The notes: a model not told the origin generated them from the sequence alone. 64,000 bases of DNA from DATKFM01 sp046154965 (GCA_046154965.1 JBJXDY010000013.1:1-64000), one strand, 5' to 3'; positions 34,690 to 43,102 are shown, numbered from the stretch's first letter. Translations and numbers: made by a program.

Positions 34690-36675
34690 TTAGAGCGTGC
34701 CGACGAAGATGTCGTCGTTGGCGCCGGCGCCGATGCTGAGGCCGGCGGAGCCGGTCATGCCGCTGAAGGTCAGCAGCTTGCTGCCGCCGCAGCCGGCATC
34801 GATCCACAGTTCCAGCCCGTCGCCGCCCTGGGCGAAGCTGAGGCGGCCCGCGCGGTCGCCGCCGGCGACGCCGCCCTCCAGGCCGTCGAACAGCGCGTCC
34901 AGATCCACCCGGTCCTGGCTCGAGCCGCTGGAGGAGAAGCCGCAGAGCAGGTCGCCGCCGTCGAGCACCGAGTTGTAGGCGGCGGTGTCCTTGCCGGCGC
35001 CCATGTCCAGCTTGTCGTGGCCGCGGCCGCCTTCCATGGTGTCGTTGCCGTTGCCGCCGAGCAGCGTGTCGTTGCCGGCATTGCCCCAGATGCTGTCATC
35101 GCCGTCGCGGCCGTCCAGGATGTTGTTGCCCTCGTTGCCGGTCAGGCGGTTGCGGGAATTGCTGCCGGCGCCGTCGATGTTCTCTTCGCCGCGCAGCGTC
35201 AAATTCTCGACGAACTTCGCGGTCAGCAAGTCGAAGCTGACGGAGGTGTTCACGGTGTCATAGCCGCCGCCGGTCGCTTCGACGATCGTATCCGTCGTGT
35301 CGCTGACGACATAGACGTCGTTGCCTTCGCCGCCGATCAGCGTGTCCAGGCCGCCATTGCCTTCCATGGTGTCGGCGCCGTCATTGCCCTGAATCAGGTC
35401 GCCGCCGCCGCCGCCGCGCAGCTCATCGCCGAAGCCGCTGCCCAGCAGCGTGTCGTTGTAGTCGCTGCCGATGATGCCTTCCAGATTGCGGTAGGTGTCG
35501 GTGCCCTGGCCCACATGGTTCAGGTTGATCACCGTGTCGCTGCCGCTCTGGACGATTTGCATCATCACCGGGCCGGCGGCCGTCGACAGGTCGAAAGTGT
35601 CGATGCCCGCACCGCCGTCGATGGTGTCGTTGCCCGCGTCGCCGTTGATCTGGTCATCGCCGCCATTGCCCAGCAGCAGATTCTTGCCGGCGTTGCCATG
35701 CAGGCGGTTGCGCTCGTCGTTGCCGGTGCCGTTCAGGTTCGCCGTGCCGCGCAGCGTGAGATTCTCAACATTCTCCAGCTTGCGCAGGTCGAAGCTGACG
35801 GAGGAATTGATGGTGTCATAGCCGCCATCGGCCTGCTCGACGATCTTGTCGGTCGTCGAATCGACGAGGTAGATGTCATTGTCGGCGCCGCCGATCAGCG
35901 TGTCATGGCCCGATCCGCCCGCCAGCGTGTCGCGGCCGGCATCGCCATGGACGATGTCGTTGCCCGCGGCGCCCCACAGGGAGTCGTCGCCTTCGCCGCC
36001 ATGGATCTGGTCATTGCCGTCGCCGCCGGTGGCGCGGTCGTCGCCCTTGCCGCCCATCATCAGGTCGTTGCCGGTGCTGCCCCACAGCGTATCGTTGCCC
36101 TGGCCGCCGCGCAGCGTGTCGTTGCCGTCGCCGCCGATCAGGTGATCGTCGCCCTTGCCGCCGCGCAGAAGGTCGTTGCCCGCCTTGCCCCAGATCTGGT
36201 CGTCGCCTTCGTTGCCGCGCAGCGTGTCGTTGCCGTTGCCGCCGTTCAGGGTGTCGTTGCCCTGGCCGCCGCGGATCCAGTCATTGCCGTCGTCGCCATT
36301 GGCGATGTCGTTGCCCTGGCCGGCGAAGATCGCGTCGTGACCGGCGCCGCCATTGACGACGTCATCGCTCTGCAATGCGATGATCAGATCGCTCCGGTCC
36401 GTGCCGTTCAGCTTGTCGGGCTTGGGCGTGCCGATGATGACCGAGGGAAAGCGCCTGTCCGAACCGTGCCACCAATCCAGGCTGTTATCCCACTTCGGCC
36501 AGTCAAACCGGTCGCCATGGTCATGCTGGCCGCCATGTCCGCCCTTGTCATCGTGGACGCCGGTCAGCAGACTGACGATCGAGGTCGAGTTCAGAAGATT
36601 GGCGACCGCCGGCTTGATCTCGAACCTGCCGGCCTTGGCGGTGGGAACAGCGCAATTGTTGTCGCTCTTTTTCAT
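34690..36675 (-). CDS. RTX calcium-binding protein, about 661 aa
   Basis: After a short N-terminus with a His/Asp/Gly-rich stretch (HDDKGGHGGQHDHGD, about residues 41-55) come some 20 consecutive RTX nonapeptides (GGxGNDxLxG pattern, about 90-270), then two modules with VENLTLRG strands, further nonapeptides and a C-terminal domain (DALFDGLEGG to DDIFVG) homologous to that of the 1522-aa protein. There is no signal peptide, so type I secretion is expected. The ATG at 36675 begins MKKSDNN; 18 upstream codons are open but Arg-rich. A 9-bp hairpin lies in its leader. Confidence 0.87.
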   Translation of the reverse strand: MKKSDNNCAVPTAKAGRFEIKPAVANLLNSTSIVSLLTGVHDDKGGHGGQHDHGDRFDWPKWDNSLDWWHGSDRRFPSVIIGTPKPDKLNGTDRSDLIIALQSDDVVNGGAGHDAIFAGQGNDIANGDDGNDWIRGGQGNDTLNGGNGNDTLRGNEGDDQIWGKAGNDLLRGGKGDDHLIGGDGNDTLRGGQGNDTLWGSTGNDLMMGGKGDDRATGGDGNDQIHGGEGDDSLWGAAGNDIVHGDAGRDTLAGGSGHDTLIGGADNDIYLVDSTTDKIVEQADGGYDTINSSVSFDLRKLENVENLTLRGTANLNGTGNDERNRLHGNAGKNLLLGNGGDDQINGDAGNDTIDGGAGIDTFDLSTAAGPVMMQIVQSGSDTVINLNHVGQGTDTYRNLEGIIGSDYNDTLLGSGFGDELRGGGGGDLIQGNDGADTMEGNGGLDTLIGGEGNDVYVVSDTTDTIVEATGGGYDTVNTSVSFDLLTAKFVENLTLRGEENIDGAGSNSRNRLTGNEGNNILDGRDGDDSIWGNAGNDTLLGGNGNDTMEGGRGHDKLDMGAGKDTAAYNSVLDGGDLLCGFSSSGSSQDRVDLDALFDGLEGGVAGGDRAGRLSFAQGGDGLELWIDAGCGGSKLLTFSGMTGSAGLSIGAGANDDIFVGTL

Positions 36676-36717
36676 CTTTTTTTCTCGACTTCCTGCCCGC
36701 GCGATCTGAAACAAAGG

Positions 36718-36744
36718 ACGGCAAGCCATATGTTCGCTTGCCGT
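36718..36744 (-). promoter_or_regulatory. Perfect 9-bp inverted repeat upstream of the 34690 RTX gene
   Basis: ACGGCAAGC (36718-36726) pairs with GCTTGCCGT (36736-36744) around a nine-base loop, 43 bp upstream of the RTX start codon. It could be an operator for a dimeric regulator or a leader hairpin. Confidence 0.45.
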
Positions 36745-36750
36745 CGGGTC

Positions 36751-36758
36751 GTATTATT
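36751..36758 (-). promoter_or_regulatory. GTATTATT octamer shared by both RTX gene upstreams
   Basis: The same octamer occurs at 34523-34530 before the other RTX gene, at comparable distance from the start (about 75 and 92 bp). On the coding strand it reads AATAATAC and could be part of a -10 element. Confidence 0.25.
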
Positions 36759-36863
36759 CCGGACATAAATTTCTATTGATTTAAGGCATTTGGTTAGAAA
36801 GCTTGGTTATGCGCGCTTAACGAATCGCCATCAGGAACGGCGTCAGCAGGGGGGACAAATTTC

Positions 36864-37775
36864 ATGGCAAAACCGCCGAAGCCCTTGATTTCCAGGGTAA
36901 AAGTCGATGGCTACAGCGTCGTCACCTACAGCTATGGCAGCGGCGACGAAGTGCTTTTCTTGCTTAACGGAGGTCCCGGCCTGCCCTGCAACTATCTGCG
37001 CGAGCCGCTGATCGCCCTCGTGGATCAGGGATTCCGGGTGGTCACCTATGATCAGCTCGGCTGCGGCCGTTCCGACAGGCCGACCGACAAGAGCCTCTGG
37101 AACATCGCCCGCTATGTGGAGGAGGTGGAAACGGTACTGCGCGCCCTCGATCTGCCGCCGGTGCATCTTCTCGGCCATAGCTGGGGCGGCTGGCTCGGCA
37201 TCGAATTTGCGCTGACCCATCTGGATTCGATCCGCAGCCTGATCCTGTCGAACACCTGCGGCGACATGCCCCATCTGGTGAGCGAGCTGAACCGCCTGCG
37301 CGGCGCGCTGGGCCCGGAAACCGTGGCCATGATGCAGCGTTACGAAGCAATGGGGCAGTTCGATCATCCCGCCTACCGGGGCGCGATCACCGTGCTGAAC
37401 TATCGCCATGTGCTGCGGCTGGACGTGGCGCCGAAGCCGGCCAATGACTCGCTGAAGGATTGGAACATGGGCCCCTACATGGAGATGCAGGGGCCGAACG
37501 AGTTCCTCTACATCGGCAACCTCAAGGACTGGAACCGCATACCCGACATGCACCGCATCGCCGTGCCGGCGCTGGTGATGTGCGGCCAGCATGACGAGAT
37601 GACGCCGGTCTGCGCCATGCGCATGCAGCGCGCCCTGCCCGACGCGGAGATTACCGTCTTTCCCAACAGCTCCCACATGCCGATCTATGAAGAGGCCGAG
37701 GCCTATCTGGCGCGGCTGACGAAGTTCCTCGCCAAGCACCGCCGAAGGAAATCCAAGACACGCCGCCGGGCCTGA
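36864..37775 (+). CDS. Alpha/beta hydrolase, proline iminopeptidase-like
   Basis: A 303-residue hydrolase. The oxyanion region LNGGPGLPCNYL, nucleophile elbow GHSWGG (Ser about residue 111), VTYDQLGCGRSDRP, an Asp in CGQHDEMTP and a His in NSSHMP give the catalytic triad. The pattern is that of the S33 peptidases known as proline iminopeptidase/tricorn-interacting factor F1. A GGGGGG-containing purine run precedes ATG 36864. The basic C-terminus (HRRRKSKTRRR) is unusual. It may be transcribed with the EEP gene 11 bp downstream. Confidence 0.87.
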   Translation: MAKPPKPLISRVKVDGYSVVTYSYGSGDEVLFLLNGGPGLPCNYLREPLIALVDQGFRVVTYDQLGCGRSDRPTDKSLWNIARYVEEVETVLRALDLPPVHLLGHSWGGWLGIEFALTHLDSIRSLILSNTCGDMPHLVSELNRLRGALGPETVAMMQRYEAMGQFDHPAYRGAITVLNYRHVLRLDVAPKPANDSLKDWNMGPYMEMQGPNEFLYIGNLKDWNRIPDMHRIAVPALVMCGQHDEMTPVCAMRMQRALPDAEITVFPNSSHMPIYEEAEAYLARLTKFLAKHRRRKSKTRRRA

Positions 37776-37786
37776 GTAAACAGGCC

Positions 37787-38680
37787 ATGCTGATCGTCAG
37801 CTACAACATCCAGTTCGGCTGCGGCCGCGACGGCAAGGTCGATCTCGCCCGCATTGCCCGCACGGTGGCCGCCGCCGATCTCATCCTGCTGCAGGAGGTG
37901 GAGCGCCACTGGCGCCCCGCCCATGGCGACCAGGCGGAAGAGCTGGCGCGGCTGCTGCCGGCATATCGCTGGGTGCATGGCCCCGCCGTCGATCTCGACG
38001 GCAGCAGCATCGGCGCCGGCGGCCGCGTCGACAATAAGCGGCGCCAGGTGGGTTTGATGATCCTGTCGAAGGCGCCGATTCTCTCCACGCGCCGCCTCGT
38101 GCTCGACAAAGTTCCGGTGCGCGGCAAGATCGCCGACGACGCGATCCTGCTGGAGGCGGTGATCCCCACGGCCTCGGGTGGACTTCGCGTCTATGACACC
38201 CACCTCTCCTATCTGTCCGAGCGCCAGCGGCAGCGCCAGGTGGAGCAGATCCGCGCCTTCATCCAGACCGCAACGCTGCGCGGCCCTGCGATCGCCGGCG
38301 ACGGCGTCGATCCCCGGTCGTTCAAGGCCGATTGGGTGGAGCTTGAGGCTGCCGCGCTGCCGCCCATGCCGGCGCCGGCGATCATCATGGGCGATTTCAA
38401 CATGACCGTGCGTTCGCCCGAATACGAATTGCTTGTCGGCGCGCTGGATCCCGTCTATGGCCGCCTGGTGGAAGCCGACCGTTTCGCCGACCTGCTCACC
38501 CTCGCCGGCCTGGCGGAGAACGAGGGCGTCACCTTCCCCGGCTCCGGCGGCAAGCTGCCGAAGCGCATCGACCATGGCTTCGTCACCGCCGATCTCGCGG
38601 CCGCGGTCAAACGCGCCTGGATCGACGAAGCCGCCGACGGCTCCGACCATCAGCCTGTGTGGGTGGAACTGGATGTCTGA
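37787..38680 (+). CDS. Endonuclease/exonuclease/phosphatase-family protein
   Basis: A 297-residue EEP-fold enzyme. SYNIQFGCGRDG at the N-terminus (Asn), LLQEVER with the metal Glu (about residue 37), IIMGDFNMT (about 203) and DHGFVT / GSDHQPVWVEL with the terminal Asp-His give the metal-dependent phosphodiesterase centre. No signal peptide is seen. Substrates in this family range from DNA to sphingomyelin and inositol phosphates, so the activity stays open. Confidence 0.85.
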   Translation: MLIVSYNIQFGCGRDGKVDLARIARTVAAADLILLQEVERHWRPAHGDQAEELARLLPAYRWVHGPAVDLDGSSIGAGGRVDNKRRQVGLMILSKAPILSTRRLVLDKVPVRGKIADDAILLEAVIPTASGGLRVYDTHLSYLSERQRQRQVEQIRAFIQTATLRGPAIAGDGVDPRSFKADWVELEAAALPPMPAPAIIMGDFNMTVRSPEYELLVGALDPVYGRLVEADRFADLLTLAGLAENEGVTFPGSGGKLPKRIDHGFVTADLAAAVKRAWIDEAADGSDHQPVWVELDV

Positions 38681-38730
38681 CCGCCCGGCAGGATGCGGCG
38701 CCAGGGCGGCCGCGGGCCCATGCGGCGGAA

Positions 38731-39153
38731 TCAGATCCCTTCCTGCCGCCGGAGCTTCGACACGAAGGCGCTGCCGCAGGAGAGCTTGGCAGCGGTCGGC
38801 GACTCCGCATCCATCACGCGCCAGAACGGCGTGATGTCGGCCAGCGCCTTGCCCTGCTCATGCGCCTCCAGCGCCGCCTCCGCCACGATGCGCAACAGAA
38901 TGCCCGTGGTGATCGGGCAGGCGACCTCCGCTTTGTAACGCCGCGCGAGCTTCCGCCGGAACGTCTTCACGTCCAGGCTCCGGCCCCGCGGAATTCCTTC
39001 GATGAACTTGGCGATGATGGTTGGCGAAGGGATCAGCATGATCTCGCCCTTCTTCATGCCCGCGATATCCATCGGCGCCGGTTTCACTTCATGGGGCCGC
39101 GACGACTGAAACTTCTCGGTCCAGGACTTCTTCCGCTTCATCCCATCACCCAT
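38731..39153 (-). CDS. Small protein, tentatively MGMT/alkyltransferase-like
   Basis: A 140-residue basic protein (MKRKKSWTEKF from an alternative ATG at 39141). The segment IPRGRSLDVKTFRRKLARRY resembles the winged DNA-binding part of O6-alkylguanine transferases, and VACPITTGIL with ITPFWRVMD recalls conserved small proteins annotated as MGMT family. The canonical PCHR active site is absent; only a Cys in ACPITTG remains, so repair by methyl transfer is doubtful. It follows the candidate 41-aa gene at 39166. Confidence 0.6.
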   Translation of the reverse strand: MGDGMKRKKSWTEKFQSSRPHEVKPAPMDIAGMKKGEIMLIPSPTIIAKFIEGIPRGRSLDVKTFRRKLARRYKAEVACPITTGILLRIVAEAALEAHEQGKALADITPFWRVMDAESPTAAKLSCGSAFVSKLRRQEGI

Positions 39154-39165
39154 TGATCCGCCCGC

Positions 39166-39291
39166 TTAAGCCGGCGGCAGGCAAACATCCGACGGCAGCT
39201 CCGTCGGCGCCGTGTCCCGCGGGTTGTTGACATACTCTTCCAGGATCGGCCGGTCGGCAATCTCCCGCCCGGCCGATTTCGATTGACGCAT
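39166..39291 (-). CDS. Candidate 41-aa protein upstream of the MGMT-like gene
   Basis: An ATG at 39291, preceded by a G-rich stretch (GGGGGCC), opens 41 codons ending at TAA. The product is hydrophilic, MRQSKSAGREIADR at the start and a Thr/Pro-rich end with CLPPA. It ends 12 bp before the next gene start and lies in an otherwise empty 310-bp gap. Composition is protein-like, but length makes chance possible. Confidence 0.4.
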   Translation of the reverse strand: MRQSKSAGREIADRPILEEYVNNPRDTAPTELPSDVCLPPA

Positions 39292-39462
39292 TCGGCCCCC
39301 ACAACATCGTCGGGCATGTCAAGAAGGGGTAACTTCTGGGCATCCATGCGCCTCTCGATCTTATGTCGGTACCGCAATTGCCGAAGGCGCCGAATCATTC
39401 CATGGCCGCAAGACAAGAAATGAGCGTGGATTGGGGCCTTCGTGACGATTGGGTAGAACAGC

Positions 39463-40767
39463 TTAGAACGTGATATCGGTCCCAATTCCTGCGGCAAGTG
39501 CTTGATAGTCGGGCCCCGCCGCGTCATGGCTGCGGTAGTCGGAATACTCGACGACTCCGTCCAGCGAAATCCCCGGTCCCAGTTCGTAGGATATCGTCGC
39601 CGAAAAGACATCGTGATCGGCATTGAAGGGGCCAACGCCGCTGGCGCCTGTGACGCCCTCATAGTCGCCGCGAGTCCAGCCCAATCCGGCCGTCCATCCG
39701 CTCCAGGCATAGGCCGCACCCACGCCATACACCCACCGATCATGGCCATCGTCGGCGAGATTCTGGCGCAACTCCGAGGCCGCGCCGATGGTGAATCCGA
39801 AGAACGCCACTTGCGCATAGGCATTGTAGCCGCGCGCATTTTCCGTGTCGTTGGGATTGTCCTCTTTGTCGAAACTGAATGTCGCTCCTCCGCCAAGAAC
39901 CAGACGAACTCCATCGAAGTCCTGCATGAAGCTGGCGGCAATCGATAGATTCTCGGAATTCTGTCCGGGATCGTCCTTAAAACGCGTGCCCGCGCCGGCC
40001 AGCGTGTTGCGGGTGTCTTCGGTGTTGTCGGGCGTGAAGGATGCCGCGAGTTGGAAACCGGCGAAGGACGGGCTGAAATAGACCAGCTTGGTTGAATTGT
40101 CGTCGACGCCGTAGCAGGTGCCGTTGGTCGCCGCGTAGCCGGCTATTCCGGCATTCGAGAAATTGAAGTCCGGGCTATCGGCGCCGAACAGCGCCGAAGC
40201 GCTGGGCACTTGATAGCAGAGCTGGGCATAGGCCTCCTCCGTGTCGCCGAAACGAAGTTCGCCAAAGCTGCCATCGAGATACCCATAGACCGAGGCGATC
40301 TGATCGTCGGAGGTCTGTCCGTCGAGCTCGATTTCGACCCCGACCGTGAGGCCGTTCTCAAGCTCTGTCTCGCCCCGGAAGTGAATCTCAACGTCCTGCT
40401 TGATGACGTAGTCGCGGAGGTCGCCATTGTTCGCGCCTGATGACGCGCTGTAATCGCCGGAGAGCACGGCTCCAACAGCGCTCTTGAAATGGCCGTCAAT
40501 TTCTAGCTTGACCCCATCGGCCACGGCATCCGCGGCTAGAAGCCCGGCGGCGGTGAATGCCGTGGAGCCGAGACAACCGCGGCAGATGCCGGCGCGCCGC
40601 CGGAATGAACTTGCTCCGCGCGGGGTTGGCGGCGTCTTGCCGGTCAATTTGCCGGCCGTCCCGAGGGCATCGATTTGCGGCGGCGAGAGCAGCGATCTGG
40701 ACAAACCCGTGCGGAAGGCGTTCTGATAAACCCCGAATCCTGCAGCCAATCCATGCAGCTTGGGCAC
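39463..40767 (-). CDS. Gram-negative porin with unusual N-terminus
   Basis: From about residue 85 the protein is a typical general porin: VKLEIDGHFKSAVGAVL, alternating amphipathic strands, FGELRFGDTEEAY, KLVYFSPSFAGFQLAASF, and a C-terminal strand ending in DITF (final Phe, the outer-membrane insertion signal). A signal-like segment (CLGSTAFTAAGLLAADAVA) lies directly before it, but no start codon exists just upstream in frame; the frame continues to a GTG at 40767 through about 60 atypical residues. The true start, or a 5' frameshift, is unresolved. It is divergent from the LuxR-type gene. Confidence 0.8.
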   Translation of the reverse strand: MPKLHGLAAGFGVYQNAFRTGLSRSLLSPPQIDALGTAGKLTGKTPPTPRGASSFRRRAGICRGCLGSTAFTAAGLLAADAVADGVKLEIDGHFKSAVGAVLSGDYSASSGANNGDLRDYVIKQDVEIHFRGETELENGLTVGVEIELDGQTSDDQIASVYGYLDGSFGELRFGDTEEAYAQLCYQVPSASALFGADSPDFNFSNAGIAGYAATNGTCYGVDDNSTKLVYFSPSFAGFQLAASFTPDNTEDTRNTLAGAGTRFKDDPGQNSENLSIAASFMQDFDGVRLVLGGGATFSFDKEDNPNDTENARGYNAYAQVAFFGFTIGAASELRQNLADDGHDRWVYGVGAAYAWSGWTAGLGWTRGDYEGVTGASGVGPFNADHDVFSATISYELGPGISLDGVVEYSDYRSHDAAGPDYQALAAGIGTDITF

Positions 40768-40804
40768 TGTCGGTTTCTCATTTCGACCGAAAGGAGGGCC
40801 TCAG

Positions 40805-41428
40805 ATGACAAAGCTCAGCGAAAGAAAAACCAGGCTGTTGTTCGGCGGTATCGGTATCGGTAGTTTTGCCCTCCTGCTGGCGCTCGAGGTTTTCACCCAG
40901 GAGGACGAGACCACGCTTCTCGATTTTGTCGGTGACGCGCTCGGCATTCTCTTGATCATCGGCTCCGCGGTAGGTCTAGCTCTCCTCGTTCAACGTATCC
41001 AGACGCAACATGAAGAGCAAATGGCTCTCCTCCGGGACCTGGAGATTGCCCGGATCGAGGGTAGCGGCTGGCGAAGCAGAGCCCAATCCCATCTTTCCGG
41101 ACTAAAGGCCGAATTGGACAAGCAATTCCAAAAGTGGAGCATGAGCGCCGCCGAATGCGAGGTCGGTCTGCTGATTCTCAAGGGATTGAGTCACAAGGAG
41201 ATTGCCGCTCTGCGGAATACGAGCGACGCAACGGTGCGTCAGCAGGCGCAAGCCATCTACCGGAAAGCGGGCCTTCCCGGGAAAACCGCGTTTTCGGCCT
41301 ATTTCCTGGAGGATCTGTTTGTGCCGGACGCGGCGGCGAACAACGGCGGGGCGGATGGGAGCCCTGAATCGCCGCTGGGGGCTGCGGCAGACTCGCCCTC
41401 TCACCTGCGGGGTATGGAGCCGGCGTAG
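40805..41428 (+). CDS. Membrane-anchored LuxR-type HTH regulator
   Basis: A 207-residue protein: two hydrophobic segments (about residues 15-32 and 42-66), a short coiled region, then a LuxR/GerE-type helix-turn-helix (AAECEVGLLILKGLSHKEIAAL, with SDATVRQQAQAIYRKAGL, about 117-165). No receiver or autoinducer domain is present. AAAGGAGG upstream of ATG 40805 sets the start. A membrane-tethered output domain suggests envelope sensing; its location among the porin and RTX genes makes these candidate targets (inference). Confidence 0.8.
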   Translation: MTKLSERKTRLLFGGIGIGSFALLLALEVFTQEDETTLLDFVGDALGILLIIGSAVGLALLVQRIQTQHEEQMALLRDLEIARIEGSGWRSRAQSHLSGLKAELDKQFQKWSMSAAECEVGLLILKGLSHKEIAALRNTSDATVRQQAQAIYRKAGLPGKTAFSAYFLEDLFVPDAAANNGGADGSPESPLGAAADSPSHLRGMEPA

Positions 41429-41494
41429 GCGCCGACGGCCTCGGCTGCCAGGCAGAATGAAATGACAGGCATCCGCGGATGTCCGGTCTACGGC

Positions 41495-41546
41495 TCTTTC
41501 TGACAAATGGCGGATCGAAGTCTTTCTGACGCAAGTCGGATTTACG
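41495..41546. repeat. Two tandem 26-bp direct repeats
   Basis: TCTTTCTGAC starts both 41495-41520 and 41521-41546, and each copy continues with similar bases including CGGAT. The 26-bp period is about two and a half helical turns. It lies about 120 bp upstream of the RTX-type gene at 41663 and could bind a regulator. Confidence 0.45.
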
Positions 41547-41662
41547 CCGCCACAAGGCCAGTCTCATAAATCGCCGCATCGCCTGATATCTGGTTCGCGG
41601 GCGCCGTTGCCCAGATGAACTGGGGTCGAAGTGCAGGCAAATTTCCTTGAAAGGAGACGGCC

Positions 41663-43012
41663 GTGTCCCTGAGCCATTTTACCCGAGGTTTTCAGCCTTC
41701 CAGCGCCCCGTCCACGACAATCAACCCCGCCGACTTCGTTAAGACTGTCGACAACCCGTATTTCGCGCTGCAGCCCGGCACCGCCTTCTTCTACGAGAAT
41801 GCGGACGGCTCCGCTGCGAATGAGTTCGTCGTCACGCGCCGGACCAAGGTTATCCAGGGCGTCACTTGCGTCGTCGTCATGGATACGGCGACCGAGGATG
41901 GCGAGCTGGTCGAGAAGACGTTCGACTATTTCGCCCAGGATATCTACGGCAATGTCTGGTACTTCGGCGAAGACACCAAGGAATTCGTGGATGGCAAGGT
42001 CGTCAGCACGGAAGGGACCTGGCGGGCCGGGGTCGACGGCGCGCAGCCCGGCATCATCATGAAAGCGTCGCCGCAAGTCGGCGATGAATACAACCAGGAG
42101 AACGCGCCCGGGGTGGCGGAGGACAGGGCCGAAGTGCTGAGCCTGGACGCGCCGGCAAGCGCGGCCTACGCAGCATTCCTGCAGACCCTGCAGACACTGG
42201 ACACCACGCCGCTCGACCCCGGATCGGTGGAACACAAGTTCTACGCCCAGGGGGTCGGCCAGGTTCTGACGGAAAATGTCATCACCGGCGAAATCGAACA
42301 GCTGGTGAAGATCAAGATCGACGGCACGTTGAAGAACGACACTCTCGTCGGCAAGGTGGGGACGGACGAGCTCATTGGCCATGCCGGCAATGACAGCCTG
42401 AACGGCTTGGCGGGAAGCGACACGATCCATGGCGGCTACGGCCGGGATCTGCTGGACGGCGGCAACGACTTGGACGCCGATTGTCTCTATGGCGGAGCCG
42501 GCAAGGACACGATCAACATCGGCACCGCCGACCGCGCCTTCGGCGGACTCGGCAATGACGTGTTGCGGCTGTTCGATAACTCGGATTTTGGTTCGGTCGA
42601 TGGCGGCCGGCAGTTTTGCCGCAGCGTCGCCAGGTCCACCGGCGATGTCCTGACGTTCGATGGCCAATTGGATCTGGCCGCACCTGGCCTCAGCGAGCGG
42701 ATCACCGGCATTGAGACATTGTCCATGAGGAACGGGTCGGGTGGCGACTCCCTCAAGCTCAGTTCGCTGGACGTGCTGGATCTCGGCGACGGTACTTTCA
42801 ATCCCTTGTTCAAAGGTCCGGACACATTCCGCAACGGCGACGCCCTGCGGATCGACGGCGAAAGCGGCGACCAGCTCATCCTCACCGGCGGCCAATGGAG
42901 CGAGATCGACGCGCAAAACGCGCCAAAGGGCTACGACGTGTTTGCCGTGCAGGTTCCCTCGGGATCGGCCTACATCCTGGTCCAGGAGGACATAACTGTC
43001 AGCCTGAGCTGA
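41663..43012 (+). CDS. Calcium-binding RTX-type protein with N-terminal globular domain, 449 aa
   Basis: GGAG precedes the GTG start. Residues about 20-215 form a globular domain with a highly ordered pattern (NPYFALQPGTAFFYE, TFDYFAQDIYGNVWYFGED, PGIIMKASPQVGDEY) found in many bacterial calcium-binding and hypothetical secreted proteins; its function is not known to me. A short block of RTX nonapeptides follows (about 230-290: GTDELIGHAGNDSLNG and similar), then a C-terminal beta-rich region. No signal peptide is visible. It is unlike the other two RTX proteins of the window in its C-terminus. Confidence 0.8.
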   Translation: MSLSHFTRGFQPSSAPSTTINPADFVKTVDNPYFALQPGTAFFYENADGSAANEFVVTRRTKVIQGVTCVVVMDTATEDGELVEKTFDYFAQDIYGNVWYFGEDTKEFVDGKVVSTEGTWRAGVDGAQPGIIMKASPQVGDEYNQENAPGVAEDRAEVLSLDAPASAAYAAFLQTLQTLDTTPLDPGSVEHKFYAQGVGQVLTENVITGEIEQLVKIKIDGTLKNDTLVGKVGTDELIGHAGNDSLNGLAGSDTIHGGYGRDLLDGGNDLDADCLYGGAGKDTINIGTADRAFGGLGNDVLRLFDNSDFGSVDGGRQFCRSVARSTGDVLTFDGQLDLAAPGLSERITGIETLSMRNGSGGDSLKLSSLDVLDLGDGTFNPLFKGPDTFRNGDALRIDGESGDQLILTGGQWSEIDAQNAPKGYDVFAVQVPSGSAYILVQEDITVSLS

Positions 43013-43063
43013 TCGCCTTTATGTCGCAAGTGGTCGTATGGGCGGAGTGCAAGTCGGATCACG

Positions 43064-43091
43064 GGCCGCCGGCGCGAAGACGCCGGCGGCC
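43064..43091 (+). terminator. 11-bp GC hairpin after the RTX-type gene
   Basis: GGCCGCCGGCG (43064-43074) pairs perfectly with 43081-43091 around the loop CGAAGA, about 50 bp after the stop at 43012. No T-run follows, so it is either a weak terminator or an mRNA-protecting hairpin. Confidence 0.55.
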
Positions 43092-43102
43092 GCCCTGAAA
43101 TC

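Noticed and set aside
34672..36768. Plus-strand frame of 698 codons opposite the RTX gene
   Set aside because: The Ala/Val repeats merely mirror the Gly-Asn-Asp codon repeats of the RTX nonapeptides on the other strand.
39138..39941. Minus-strand frame of 267 codons extending over the porin 3' part
   Set aside because: It overlaps a clearly conserved porin in another frame, and its composition is not protein-like.
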